From NCBI RefSeq assembly GCF_023008165.1, contig NZ_JAKQZA010000005.1, positions 248,001-312,000 of the forward strand: a DNA stretch of 64,000 bases. The letters are read 5' to 3'. This stretch comes from Kordiimonas laminariae (GTDB lineage Bacteria; Pseudomonadota; Alphaproteobacteria; Sphingomonadales; Kordiimonadaceae). This document shows, one piece after another, positions 1 to 8,943 of the stretch. The notes under the pieces were generated by a model, which did not search any database, was not told where the DNA came from, and saw only the letters and a list, made by a program, of their open reading frames with translations. The translations under genes were made by a program, and so were the position numbers. The first letter of the stretch is position 1. Every line of letters starts with the position of its first letter.

Positions 1-185
1 ACAAAGTGGCGGAACTTACCGTTCAATTTAAATCTGAAATTGTAGCTGTTACCCGTGATAAAGACGGTAATGTTATTGAAGGCGATGTAAGCGACGTTGT
101 TGAAATGAATGATAGCTGGACCTTTTCTCGCAACGTGAAATCGCGAGACCCTCGCTGGACACTGGTCGCTACACGCGCAGGGTAG
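1..185 (+). CDS. Tim44-like domain protein, C-terminal end (partial)
   Basis: The open frame enters from the left edge (codons begin at base 3) and stops at TAG 183-185, so only about 60 C-terminal residues are visible. The tail ends in TFSRNVKSRDPRWTLVATRA, which is the typical end of bacterial Tim44-like proteins: a Trp-containing beta strand followed by the DPRW-L-A motif. In alphaproteobacteria this family (TimA/Tim44-like, membrane associated) commonly sits directly upstream of mltA, as it does here with a 3-base gap. The family assignment rests on that tail and on gene order. The N-terminal membrane segment lies outside the window. Confidence 0.7.
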   Translation, partial: KVAELTVQFKSEIVAVTRDKDGNVIEGDVSDVVEMNDSWTFSRNVKSRDPRWTLVATRAG

Positions 186-188
186 ATC

Positions 189-1391
189 ATGCGGACGCTA
201 AACCTATTTATTTTGATTCTTGTCATTCTAGCGCTGCCCCTGTTGGCGGCGCTTTTTATGCTTGAAAGAAAGCCAGAGGGCCTCAATTTCAGCCGCGCGG
301 CCTTTGCTGATCTCCCCGGATGGCAGAATGATGCGCTGATGGAGGCATTACCTGCACTTCTGAAAAGCTGTGAGAAAATCAAGATTATTCCAGTAGGTCG
401 CCGTATGCCGGGGGCGTCTATTGGTGGTACTTATGGTGATTGGCGAGAGGCGTGTAATGCAGTTGAAACAGTTACCGACAGAGCTTCGCTTGAACAGGTG
501 TTAACCACACATTTTACGCCGCTTTCTGTTTCCGCAGGCAGCAACCCTGATGGGGTGTTCACGGGCTACTATGAAGCCCTTTTGAAAGGCAGTCTTCAGG
601 AAACAGAGCGCTTTAATGTACCGCTTTATAGTCGACCACCTGAGCTGGTTATGGTGGATCTTGGTAAATTCCGCCCCAGTCTTAAAGGCCAGCGTATCGC
701 AGGGTCTGTTAAGAATGGCAGGCTTGAGCCTTATTCCAGTCGGAAAAATATTGAAGAAGGTGCGCTTGGTGATCGTGGGCTTGAAATCCTGTGGGTGGAT
801 AGTGCGGTGGATGCCTATTTTCTTCATGTGCAGGGTTCTGGTCGTGTATTAATGCCAGACGGCAGCTTTTACGGTATTGGGTATGCTGCGCAAAACGGTC
901 ATGCGAACCGGCTTATTGGTCGCCGCCTTATAGAAATGGGTGCAATTGCCCGTAAGGATATGTCTGGTCAGGCGATCAGGCAGTGGCTCGCAGACAACTC
1001 TGATCAAATGATGGATGTTTTGAAAACCGATCCATCTTTTGTGTTTTTCCGCCCACTAAAGAATGGTGATGGACCTTATGGTTCAGCAAATGTTGTGTTA
1101 ACGCCGGGCCGGTCACTGGCTGTAGACCGCAAACATCTGCCGCTTCATGCGCCTGTGTGGCTATCCGCTTCACACCCTGATCCAACTGATCCCACTGTTG
1201 CAGAGGTGCCGCTCAACCGACTTATGGTGGCGCAGGATACAGGCGGTGCTATCAGTGGTGAAATCCGCGGTGATGTTTTCTGGGGATTTGGTGATGATGC
1301 AGAAGAAATCGCAGGTCGTATGGCAAATCGTGGGCGCTACTGGTTACTGCTTCCTAACAAACTTGCAGATAAACTGCTGGAGCAGGATTGA
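189..1391 (+). CDS. mltA: Membrane-bound lytic murein transglycosylase A
   Basis: Cleaves the beta-1,4 bond between MurNAc and GlcNAc in peptidoglycan, leaving 1,6-anhydro-MurNAc, in the periplasm. The 400-residue protein starts with an uncleaved-looking hydrophobic segment (about residues 4-24) rather than a lipobox. The MltA domain follows, with the GVFTGYYEA and YFLHVQGSGR motifs. The C-terminal 3D domain has QDTGGAISG near residue 348 and RGDVFWG near 358, containing the conserved Asp residues needed for catalysis. Length is normal for the alphaproteobacterial family. It follows the Tim44-like gene after 3 bases and its stop overlaps the ATG of the Smr gene (TGATG), so the cluster is probably cotranscribed. 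Confidence 0.93.
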   Translation: MRTLNLFILILVILALPLLAALFMLERKPEGLNFSRAAFADLPGWQNDALMEALPALLKSCEKIKIIPVGRRMPGASIGGTYGDWREACNAVETVTDRASLEQVLTTHFTPLSVSAGSNPDGVFTGYYEALLKGSLQETERFNVPLYSRPPELVMVDLGKFRPSLKGQRIAGSVKNGRLEPYSSRKNIEEGALGDRGLEILWVDSAVDAYFLHVQGSGRVLMPDGSFYGIGYAAQNGHANRLIGRRLIEMGAIARKDMSGQAIRQWLADNSDQMMDVLKTDPSFVFFRPLKNGDGPYGSANVVLTPGRSLAVDRKHLPLHAPVWLSASHPDPTDPTVAEVPLNRLMVAQDTGGAISGEIRGDVFWGFGDDAEEIAGRMANRGRYWLLLPNKLADKLLEQD

Positions 1392-1993
1392 TGCCGCCAA
1401 TGGGCGACAAGAAAAAGAAGAATCCGCTTTCTGAGCAGGACAAAGCCTTGTGGGAGCAGGTTGCTAAAACCATAACGCCCCTTAAGGAACGTCCGAATGC
1501 GCCTGAAATGAAACCAAGAACCATGGTACGGCGCAAGGAAGATGCAGCCCCTATTCCTGATGAATGGCGGCGCCACAATGCCCCGGTACCAAACAACTTT
1601 GTCGAAAAACGCACTCAGCGAAAGATTGCGACAGGCAACAAAGATGTTGATCGTTCTATTGATCTCCACGGCTTGAATAAAGAACAGGCCTATGGTGTGC
1701 TCCGTTCTGCAATTGAGGGCGGTATCAGGCGCGGCGATAAAGTGCTTCTTGTGGTAACGGGCAAGGGCGGTAAACGGTTTGCCCAGCTTGCACCGGATAC
1801 ACCCACAGCATACCGAACGCGAGACGATTTCGACCAGCATGGTGGTATCTTAAAGCAAGTAGTTCCGGAATGGCTTCGAGGTCATGAAATGCGGCCATTT
1901 GTTGAAAGCTTTGGGCCTGCTGCAAAGCATCATGGTGGCGATGGTGCTCTCTATGTGTTGCTTCGTAAACGGTTTGCGCGGAAGAAGACATGA
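1391..1993 (+). CDS. Smr-domain protein (MutS2 C-terminal-like)
   Basis: Protein of 200 residues with a charged, Lys/Arg-rich N-terminal half and a C-terminal Smr domain. The Smr signature is present: DLHG (SIDLHGLNKEQA) near residue 94, and a TGKGGKR loop. Smr domains are nucleic-acid-binding nuclease-like folds, found alone or at the end of MutS2. The stand-alone alphaproteobacterial version has no firmly established role. The start at 1391 was chosen because ATG overlaps the mltA stop (TGATG) and is preceded by GGAG with good spacing. The 3' end overlaps the next gene by 4 bases (ATGA), indicating translational coupling. Confidence 0.85.
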   Translation: MPPMGDKKKKNPLSEQDKALWEQVAKTITPLKERPNAPEMKPRTMVRRKEDAAPIPDEWRRHNAPVPNNFVEKRTQRKIATGNKDVDRSIDLHGLNKEQAYGVLRSAIEGGIRRGDKVLLVVTGKGGKRFAQLAPDTPTAYRTRDDFDQHGGILKQVVPEWLRGHEMRPFVESFGPAAKHHGGDGALYVLLRKRFARKKT

Positions 1994-2358
1994 CTCCGTT
2001 TGGTGTGAAAATGCGAGAGCTCAGGGCGAAAAAAGGTGTGAAGCAGGCAGAGATGGCTGCTGATCTTGGGGTAACACCTGCTTATCTTTCAGCGCTTGAA
2101 CACGGTAAACGTGGCGCGCCTTCCTGGGCTTTTATTCAGAAGATTATCCAGTATTTCGAGCTTATCTGGGATGATGCAGAGGAACTAACTGATTTGGCAC
2201 ATCTCTCAAAACCAAAAGTAACCATCGATACGGCGGGCCTTGATCCCAGAGCAACACGTGCCGCTAATCTACTTTCCCAGCGTATTGGGCGCCTTGATAG
2301 TCGTGCGCTTGATCAATTACTTGCTCTTCTTGGTGAACGTCCAAGCCGCGGCCAGTAA
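1990..2358 (+). CDS. XRE-family helix-turn-helix regulator
   Basis: Small cytoplasmic DNA-binding protein of 122 residues. Residues about 5-65 form a Cro/C1-type HTH (KMRELRAKKGVKQAEMAADLG, then PAYLSALEHGKRG as the recognition helix region). A C-terminal helical tail of about 50 residues resembles no catalytic domain. It is the last gene of the Tim44-mltA-Smr cluster and overlaps the Smr gene by 4 bases (ATGA). Its target is unknown; autoregulation or control of envelope genes would be guesses. Confidence 0.85.
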   Translation: MTPFGVKMRELRAKKGVKQAEMAADLGVTPAYLSALEHGKRGAPSWAFIQKIIQYFELIWDDAEELTDLAHLSKPKVTIDTAGLDPRATRAANLLSQRIGRLDSRALDQLLALLGERPSRGQ

Positions 2359-2491
2359 CGAAACTGTCCGCCTTGTCGTAGGAATATCCATTTCACCGCA
2401 TCATGCCCCACTTCATCGATAGGCTGGTTGTCACGGCTTGGAAAATACAGATGTTTCCGTATGTCATTTGAATAAATACGGAAGAAAATCC

Positions 2492-3043
2492 ATGAACAAG
2501 TTTACTGCGACAGCGACAGCAATCTTGACGCTTTGTATCTCAGGTAGCGCTCTGGCCTATACTGGGAGTGAAGTCCCTAAAATTGCTGCTCTTACCCTAA
2601 CTCTTTCTGATCCGGGTTGGGACGGAAAGAAAGTGCCCGAAGGCCAGCAGTGTTTGAAGTTTGGCGGTAGTGGGCGAACGCCTCGGATCGAGGTGCGGGA
2701 TATTCCGAAAGGAACAGATGTACTGATTTTTGAGTATAGTGATCATAATTACCGCCCTAATGATCATGGAGGGCATGGCAAGATTGGTTATACACTTACC
2801 GAAGCAAATACATACAGCATCACTGTACCCTCTATTGAGGGACATACGTTTGAATTGCCGGAAGGTTTTTTCCTTGTTGAAAAACATCGAGGCAAAGGGT
2901 GGGATAAAGAAGGGGCATATATGCCGCCGTGTTCGGGTGGGAATGGCCACAACTATTATGTCACGGTGAAAGCGGTGAGTGATATGGAAAAAACCAGTTA
3001 CCGTCTGCTTGGTGAAAGCCGTCTCGAGATGGGGATTTTCTAG
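2492..3043 (+). CDS. Secreted protein, possibly PEBP/YbhB-like
   Basis: A 183-residue exported protein. ATG 2492 was chosen because it begins a clear signal peptide (MNKFTATATAILTLCISGSALA, likely cleaved before YTG) and follows GGAAGAA; the frame upstream has only weak TTG starts. The mature part shows a weak resemblance to the phosphatidylethanolamine-binding (YbhB/YbcL) fold: a G-KKVPEGQQC segment, an IPKGTDVLIFEYSD segment, and a late PPCSGGNGHNYYVTVKAV segment comparable to the Pro-Cys-rich loop and closing strand of that family. His residues that bind anions in PEBP are not clearly conserved, so the assignment is tentative. It stands alone after the mltA cluster. Confidence 0.6.
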   Translation: MNKFTATATAILTLCISGSALAYTGSEVPKIAALTLTLSDPGWDGKKVPEGQQCLKFGGSGRTPRIEVRDIPKGTDVLIFEYSDHNYRPNDHGGHGKIGYTLTEANTYSITVPSIEGHTFELPEGFFLVEKHRGKGWDKEGAYMPPCSGGNGHNYYVTVKAVSDMEKTSYRLLGESRLEMGIF

Positions 3044-3085
3044 GTAACTGGCGGCGGCTTGCTTCCCAAGTGCAGGCCGCCAAAG

Positions 3086-3622
3086 CTAATCGGTTTCGGG
3101 CTTCCATTTTTCCTTGCTAAGCAGCCAGCTATTTACTTTCTGGTGGAAATTAATCCATCCGGGAATGGTCTCTCGGCTGCCTGTAAATTCAAAACCAGTC
3201 TTGGCCAGTGTTTTGTTGGGGCTTTCATTTTGTGCGTTAGGCTCGCAGCGTATCTGTTTCAGGTTGAACTGCTCGAAATAGCGGCTGATACTTTCGCTGA
3301 TAAAATAGCTGCCTAGCCCAGATTTTCGGCTTAAGGGGTTCCATACATGAAGGTGGATATACCCCTCTTCTCCGTATGTAAGCTTGTTAATGCTTGAATG
3401 GCCGATAGGGGTGCCATCCAGCTCCCACATAAGGTAATGAGCCTGCTTTTCTGAGGAAGGCCGTTGATAGTCAGTCATGAGTAAATCAAGCCACTCTTCT
3501 TGCTTGGGCAGTTTCGATTTATCAACACCCATTTTCAGCAGATGAGCATCCGTAGCTTTCAGGAAATAATCAAGAACCAGCTGAAAGTCTTTTGGCTCAA
3601 TATCTCTGATATGGGCGTTCAT
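3086..3622 (-). CDS. GNAT-family N-acetyltransferase
   Basis: Probable acetyl-CoA-dependent acyltransferase of 178 residues with unknown substrate. It opens with a GNAT-like HIRDIEPKDFQLVLDYF helix. A central strand/loop (HYLMWELDGTPIGHSSINKL) is followed by LHVWNPLSRKSGLGSYFISESISRYFEQ, the position of the acetyl-CoA-binding R/Q-x-x-G-x-G/A loop, and it ends with NPNKTLAKTGFEFTGSRETIPG, as in RimJ/RimL-like proteins. The start at 3622 is supported by AGGAGA just upstream; a longer in-frame version to 3670 lacks such a site. Monocistronic and transcribed against its neighbours. Confidence 0.75.
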   Translation of the reverse strand: MNAHIRDIEPKDFQLVLDYFLKATDAHLLKMGVDKSKLPKQEEWLDLLMTDYQRPSSEKQAHYLMWELDGTPIGHSSINKLTYGEEGYIHLHVWNPLSRKSGLGSYFISESISRYFEQFNLKQIRCEPNAQNESPNKTLAKTGFEFTGSRETIPGWINFHQKVNSWLLSKEKWKPETD

Positions 3623-3787
3623 ATATGTCTCCTTTAGGGAAACAATGCCTGAGTGACCAGTTTCCTGCAAAGTAGCATTCCTTTTTATGGTTTTAACTTA
3701 TTCTTTCGTTCATGATTTGTTCACTTAGGGTGTGGTTTATGTTATGGCTGTTAAATACTCTTATTAAGAGTGATTCGGTGAGGGGTT

Positions 3788-5326
3788 ATGGTTGCCATTG
3801 TTCAAACAGTTGCCTTTGAAGGCATAGCAGCAAAGCCTGTAGAAGTGCAGGTTCAGATTTCAAGCGGCTTACCTACTTTCACGATTGTTGGTTTGCCCGA
3901 TAAAGCCGTGAACGAGGCCAGGGAACGGGTGCGGGCAGCACTTGCTGCTATTGGTATGGCCTTGCCTGCGGAACGGATCACTGTGAACTTGTCCCCTGCG
4001 GATATGCCAAAGGTAGGCAGCCACTTTGATTTACCTATCATCCTGGCACTTCTTATGGCTATGAAGGTGGTTGATACTGATAGTGTTGCAGATGCTGTTG
4101 TGATGGGGGAACTTGGGCTTGATGCCAGCATAAGGCCTGTGGCGGGTGTGTTGCCTGCGGCTATTTTTGCCAACAGTCTTGAGGCACCATTTATTTGCTC
4201 AAAGGCGAGTGGAGCTGAAGCCGCATGGGCAGGCGGTAGTGATATTATCGCGGCCCCCCACTTACTAGCCCTTATTAACCACTTGCGCGGTACACAGATA
4301 CTGCAAACCCCAGAGCCAAAAATGGTGGAAGAAGCCAGTGAACAACTGGACCTTTCAGATATCAAAGGTCAGGAAGCAGCAAAACGAGCGCTCGAAATTT
4401 CAGCAGCTGGCGGGCATACGCTCCTTATGGTTGGGCCTCCGGGTTCTGGTAAATCTATGTTGGCCTCACGGCTGCCTTCTATTCTTCCACCAATGACACC
4501 AGAAGAGGCACTGGAGACCAGCATGGTGATGTCTGTCTCCGGGATGCTAACGGAAGGCCGGATTAACCGCGCTCGCCCATTTCGTGCCCCTCATCACAGT
4601 GCCAGCCAACCAGCGCTTATTGGCGGTGGTGCTAAAGCAATGCCGGGGGAAGTGTCGCTGGCTAATGGTGGTGTGCTTTTCCTTGATGAACTACCTGAAT
4701 TTAACCGCTCCACACTTGAAGCACTAAGGCAGCCTATTGAAAGTGGTGAAGCCGTAATTGCTCGTGCACAGGCTCATGTAACCTACCCTGCGCGTTTCCA
4801 GTTGGTGGCAGCTATGAATCCTTGCAGGTGTGGATATCTGGATGATGCGGGACTGGCGTGTTCCCGTGCGCCTCGGTGTGCTCTTGATTACCAATCAAAA
4901 ATATCTGGCCCTCTTTATGATCGTATGGACCTGTTTATTGATGTACCTGCGGTTTCCGCGAACGATCTTACTTTACCACCTTCTTCTGAGAGTTCAGTGG
5001 ACGTCGCTGAACGGGTTGCCGCGGCACGTCAGGTGCAGTTGGAGCGATTTGCCCATATAGAGGGGGAACGGCCACCTACATGTAATGCTCATGCGGATGG
5101 TAAGCTTCTGGAAAAAATTGCGACACCTGATGCTGAAGGCAAAGCGCTGCTTGAAAGAGCGGTAGGGCAGTTAAGGTTATCAGCCCGAGGGTATCACCGT
5201 GTGCTTCGGGTATCCCGCACTATCGCTGATCTTGCTGGTAGTGAAGCTATTCAAAACGCTCATATTGCTGAAGCACTTTCTTACCGCCGTATGGATCCGC
5301 ATATTGGGCATAAGGCAGCTGTTTAA
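3788..5326 (+). CDS. comM: YifB/ComM-family AAA+ ATPase (Mg-chelatase-like)
   Basis: Full-length 512-residue member of the YifB/ComM family. These cytoplasmic hexameric helicases promote branch migration during integration of transformed DNA in naturally competent bacteria. The order of domains is standard: N-terminal ChlI-type domain (VAFEGIAAKPVEVQVQISSG, VGLPDKAVNEARERVRAA), AAA+ core with Walker A GPPGSGKS near residue 217 and Walker B LFLDELPEF, and the C-terminal Mg-chelatase-like domain (AARQVQLERF, LSARGYHRVLRVSRTIADL). The family is widespread and does not by itself show competence. The stop overlaps the convergent neighbour by 4 bases. Confidence 0.92.
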   Translation: MVAIVQTVAFEGIAAKPVEVQVQISSGLPTFTIVGLPDKAVNEARERVRAALAAIGMALPAERITVNLSPADMPKVGSHFDLPIILALLMAMKVVDTDSVADAVVMGELGLDASIRPVAGVLPAAIFANSLEAPFICSKASGAEAAWAGGSDIIAAPHLLALINHLRGTQILQTPEPKMVEEASEQLDLSDIKGQEAAKRALEISAAGGHTLLMVGPPGSGKSMLASRLPSILPPMTPEEALETSMVMSVSGMLTEGRINRARPFRAPHHSASQPALIGGGAKAMPGEVSLANGGVLFLDELPEFNRSTLEALRQPIESGEAVIARAQAHVTYPARFQLVAAMNPCRCGYLDDAGLACSRAPRCALDYQSKISGPLYDRMDLFIDVPAVSANDLTLPPSSESSVDVAERVAAARQVQLERFAHIEGERPPTCNAHADGKLLEKIATPDAEGKALLERAVGQLRLSARGYHRVLRVSRTIADLAGSEAIQNAHIAEALSYRRMDPHIGHKAAV

Positions 5327-6192
5327 TGACACATAAAGAATGCACCGACGTTCTGCCCGAATTGTTCAAGGATTGCAGTTGTTTGCGCATTAGTGAAGGA
5401 TAGGTGTTGTTTCACAAGCGCAAGGTTTTCCGTGGATGTTTTACCGGAAAGAGAAAGCCTTTCCATGCGCCAGCTTATTGCTTCAACAAAATCATGATCA
5501 TAGTGCCAGGATACCAGCTCTGCTAAACGGTCATCAGTTTCTTCACTATACTCAGTACGGTTTAACCAATCTTCTTTGTTTAATAAATTGGTTAACCAAT
5601 TTGCTGTTTCCAGATCGTACTCACACATTACCATTTTCATCTGATCCTGCACGTAATACCAAGTGGCTTCATTCAGCTTTTCATCAAGGCCCAGTTGAAA
5701 CAGAAACTGCGACTTGCCTTTGCTTAACTGCCCCATAGACCAACGGTAAGCTACTTCTTTTGTTATCTTATTATTAGCTGATGCTGCAATTTCTTCTGAG
5801 TGCTTTTTCATTTCTTCAAGCGTTAGAGCAATGGCTTCTTGCGCCATTTTTTTATTAGCCTGATAGGCTTCTGCTGTTTCAGAGTTCCCTAGTAAACGAA
5901 GGTGGTTTATCAGCCTTTTGGTGTAACTAGCTTTCTGGCAATATGTAGGATGGCTTTCATGTTGAAGGCCTTTGAGAAGACTGGTTTGATTATTGGTGGC
6001 GTCCGCAGCCCAATCGTAAAGCTCAATTCTCAGGCTTTTGTTTTGAACATCAAATTTCAAAGGTGATAAATCTATAGTATCCGGATTGGTGGCTTTTGAT
6101 TTAACCTTTTCTATAAGTTTAAGGGCTGTATCGTTGGCTTGTGCTGGAAATGAGCACCAAACCAATATGCAAATAATAAGTATTCTAATCAT
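5323..6192 (-). CDS. Secreted protein of unknown function
   Basis: A 289-residue protein with a signal peptide (MIRILIICILVWCSFPAQA, cleavage before NDT) and an ATG preceded by GGGGGA. The mature part is mostly helical and rich in Glu, Lys and Leu, with several Trp residues and no Cys-pair pattern or catalytic motif that I recognise. It may be a periplasmic helical protein. Its stop overlaps comM convergently, so the two transcripts must overlap at their 3' ends. No family is proposed. Confidence 0.7.
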   Translation of the reverse strand: MIRILIICILVWCSFPAQANDTALKLIEKVKSKATNPDTIDLSPLKFDVQNKSLRIELYDWAADATNNQTSLLKGLQHESHPTYCQKASYTKRLINHLRLLGNSETAEAYQANKKMAQEAIALTLEEMKKHSEEIAASANNKITKEVAYRWSMGQLSKGKSQFLFQLGLDEKLNEATWYYVQDQMKMVMCEYDLETANWLTNLLNKEDWLNRTEYSEETDDRLAELVSWHYDHDFVEAISWRMERLSLSGKTSTENLALVKQHLSFTNAQTTAILEQFGQNVGAFFMCH

Positions 6193-6291
6193 TTTATTTC
6201 CCCCTCGTTTACCACCAAGAAGGCTATGATTTTTTAGCCAGTGCTGGCTAATAAAATAAGTGTGAAAAACAAGTATTAGTAGATTGTTTTT

Positions 6292-7284
6292 CTATCCAAC
6301 CAGTTCCACTTGTACCGTATCTTCAAATTTTTCAATTGTACCGTCTTTTGCCTGGCGGATGATGAGGATTTCCCCGGTCCATATGCCAGGCATAAAACCG
6401 CCCGCGGGCCGACGCATACCGATATAGCGGCGGTGGTTTTGTTGGTTTTTCTCTATGGATTTGGTGTATTCCTTAGCGACAGAACCATCAGGTCGCCTGA
6501 TTTTCAGAAGCCATTTATCACCCTTTAACGTGCCAAAGGTGCGGCCGTTGAGAAACAGTAATTTAGTGTCCTTAGAAATTTGTGTTTGTGGTGTTTCCCA
6601 TTGGCTTTCAGATGTTAAAACCTCAGTCGAAAAAGAGGCAGGCAAAAGCGTTAAACCTGTATAATTAAGCTTATTTATCCATGCGCTCTCAGAGCTGGCA
6701 ACCGAACAACTAGCCTGCATTGGTTTTTTGTCAAACGGGTCATACCAAATGTTGCTTTGTCTCAGGGCAAAATGCATATGTGGGTAACCAGTAAGCCCAG
6801 ACAGGCCTACCTCACCAATCTTTTGGCCGGCTTTCACTGCATCCCCTTTTTTTACGAGGATGCTGCCTTCTTTCATGTGGCCATAATAACTGATCATGCC
6901 GCCAGCGTGCTTTATGCCAACAACATTGCCGAGCCCTACCTTGGTTTTTTCAGCATGGTTAGATTTGTTGGCAAATTCATCTTTGATGCCGTCACGGGTA
7001 ACATCAACCACACCGTCTGCTGCTGCAAGCACGGCTATACCTTTTGCCATTTCACCAAGGTTTGCCAATGTGAAGTCAGTGCCTTTATGATTATGTTGGC
7101 TGCGGTCACCGCAGGTGTAATCAGCGCGTTCTGTACCCGGTGCCCGGTCTACATAGCGTGCGATCCAGCAGTTTTCTCCCAGTTCACATTTCAGGGGAAA
7201 TGATAGTTCCGGGAAAGAGGCTTGTTCCTGTGCAAATACTGGTGTCGAACTAAGAAAAGTGGCTAAAGCAAATATCAGTCGCAT
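6292..7284 (-). CDS. Secreted M23-family peptidase (LytM-type)
   Basis: Periplasmic or secreted zinc metallopeptidase of 330 residues, likely acting on peptidoglycan cross-links. A signal peptide (about residues 1-18, ending VFA) precedes the M23 domain. Zinc ligands are visible: His66 and Asp70 in NHKGTDF, and His171 in HMHFALRQ, with His169 as the usual catalytic partner; YYGHMKEG and the VKKGDAVKAGQKIGEVGLSG strand are also typical. About 130 residues after the M23 core form an extra beta-rich C-terminal domain I cannot name. All zinc ligands are present, so it is probably active. Confidence 0.88.
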   Translation of the reverse strand: MRLIFALATFLSSTPVFAQEQASFPELSFPLKCELGENCWIARYVDRAPGTERADYTCGDRSQHNHKGTDFTLANLGEMAKGIAVLAAADGVVDVTRDGIKDEFANKSNHAEKTKVGLGNVVGIKHAGGMISYYGHMKEGSILVKKGDAVKAGQKIGEVGLSGLTGYPHMHFALRQSNIWYDPFDKKPMQASCSVASSESAWINKLNYTGLTLLPASFSTEVLTSESQWETPQTQISKDTKLLFLNGRTFGTLKGDKWLLKIRRPDGSVAKEYTKSIEKNQQNHRRYIGMRRPAGGFMPGIWTGEILIIRQAKDGTIEKFEDTVQVELVG

Positions 7285-7394
7285 CTATGGATTCCATTTG
7301 TATGTGGCGCTATATACAACTAGCAATCTATAGCGTTATAGCAAGCGTTATAGAGTTTCACTCATGAATAGCATGTGAATAATGAGGCAATTTT

Positions 7395-8144
7395 ATGCAG
7401 TTAATACCTGAGTTTTTAAGTTTATTTGATGCGGGTATTTTAATTGTAAGCAGTTTCTTCACCTCTTTCCTGTCAGCAGCGATTGGCCTTGGAGGCGGGG
7501 TAACGCTTCTGGCGGTGATGGCGCAAATTCTGCCAGCGCCTCATATTGTGCCTGTGCACGGCGTAGCGCAGCTCGGCTCAAACATCAGCCGTTCTACACT
7601 AATGCGGAAGCATATTGATTTCCGGGTGATAGGATATTTCCTTATTGGTAGCCTTGTTGGTGCGGCGATTGGTGGGCAACTGGTTGTCTCTATCGAAGCA
7701 GGCATCCTACAGATTATTCTGGCGGCGTTTATTCTCTATGCCACCTGGGGTCCGAAGCCGTCAGCGAAAGCATCATCCAGATATGCGGTCGGCATTGGCG
7801 GCACACTCTCTACCCTGCTTACCATGTTCGTTGGGGCTACTGGTCCGTTTGTAGCGGCACTTTTCAAACCGCAAGGGTTCAAGCGGGAAACACAGGTGGC
7901 AACCATGTCTGCAGGCATGGTGGTGCAGCACAGCCTGAAGCTGGTAATTTTTGGATTGCTTGGTTTTGCTTTTGGGCCTTATATCCCGCTTCTCGCCATG
8001 ATTATTGGCTCGGGACTGCTGGGTACGTTAGCAGGAAGGCATTTACTTCTGAAAACAAGTGAGGAGCTTTTCACAAAACTCCTCAATCTGGTGCTTACGC
8101 TTCTTGCGTTACGCCTACTTTATGTAGGTGTTACTGGCCTTTAG
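7395..8144 (+). CDS. TauE/SafE (TSUP) family permease
   Basis: Inner-membrane protein of 249 residues with about eight hydrophobic segments. The N-terminal signature SAAIGLGGGVTLLAVMAQ and the mid-protein GATGPFVAALFKPQGF repeat element belong to the sulfite exporter TauE/SafE family, whose members move sulfite, sulfoacetate or other small anions. The substrate here cannot be read from sequence or from the neighbours. ATG 7395 follows GAGG at suitable spacing. It is convergent with the next gene, leaving one base between the two stops. Confidence 0.85.
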   Translation: MQLIPEFLSLFDAGILIVSSFFTSFLSAAIGLGGGVTLLAVMAQILPAPHIVPVHGVAQLGSNISRSTLMRKHIDFRVIGYFLIGSLVGAAIGGQLVVSIEAGILQIILAAFILYATWGPKPSAKASSRYAVGIGGTLSTLLTMFVGATGPFVAALFKPQGFKRETQVATMSAGMVVQHSLKLVIFGLLGFAFGPYIPLLAMIIGSGLLGTLAGRHLLLKTSEELFTKLLNLVLTLLALRLLYVGVTGL

Positions 8145-8145
8145 G

Positions 8146-8853
8146 CTATACAAAAAGCTTTGTGATTGCTGCTGTAACTCCGGCAAGTTCTTTGATCGCT
8201 GGGGATATCGCAACAATAGAATCCCAAAGAGATTTGGTTACAACTTTATCCGGTTCTGGTTTGTTAATTTCTTTTGTAAAGCGATCAAACACCTCAGCGG
8301 CGGCTTCATTTTTACTATTTTCAATATGACCTAATACCACGCTTAAAGCAGCTGCAAGTTCAGGGTTATTTTCTTTTTTACCGTTGATAATTTCTATGGA
8401 ACCAGAGCCGACAACAACAGCAGCATTTTCCCCGTTAATGATGATGTCGCCGGTTTTAATAGCGGCATTTGATATCTCGGCCATTGTTTTTTCCAATTCT
8501 TCAATACGGTCATGTACCGCCTCAGCGGCAACGTGAGCACCTTCTGCAGCAGCTTGAACTTCATCGTTTTGTTGGGCTTTTGCTTCAGCAACGGCGGTTA
8601 GATGCTGTTCCATCGCTTCCTTGTCAGCAAAATGACATACTAATCCACCGGCCATTAAAATGAAAAATAACGCTACCAAACCGGCGCCTGGACCACCATC
8701 TGATGAGACGGAGCCTATGAATACTAATAAGAAAATAAAGAATCCAACACCAGAAGCGATGTTTATGATTGTTCGGGTATTTTGGACGTTTTCATATCCT
8801 TCAGGGTCATAAATTTTCCCTTCAGGATCAAGAGGCTGCCGATTATCCCCCAT
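8146..8853 (-). CDS. Membrane protein of unknown function with coiled-coil region
   Basis: A 235-residue protein with a short soluble N-terminus (DPEGKIYDPEGYENVQ), two close hydrophobic segments (about residues 30-50 and 58-75), then an Ala/Glu-rich helical stretch that looks like a coiled coil, a Gly/Ile-rich section (TGDIIINGENAAVVVGSGSIEIING) suggestive of short beta strands, and an acidic helical C-terminus. ATG 8853 is preferred over ATG 8865 because it has GGGGAAGG immediately upstream. It is encoded just downstream of hisE on the same strand, 90 bases away, but its function need not be related. No family recognised. Confidence 0.65.
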   Translation of the reverse strand: MGDNRQPLDPEGKIYDPEGYENVQNTRTIINIASGVGFFIFLLVFIGSVSSDGGPGAGLVALFFILMAGGLVCHFADKEAMEQHLTAVAEAKAQQNDEVQAAAEGAHVAAEAVHDRIEELEKTMAEISNAAIKTGDIIINGENAAVVVGSGSIEIINGKKENNPELAAALSVVLGHIENSKNEAAAEVFDRFTKEINKPEPDKVVTKSLWDSIVAISPAIKELAGVTAAITKLFV

Positions 8854-8943
8854 ACCTTCCCCCATTTGCGTTTACGCAGTGATGAGGGAGTGTACAGTAA
8901 ATTAGAAAAATCACGAATGATAATTAAGGAGCGATGACACTCC

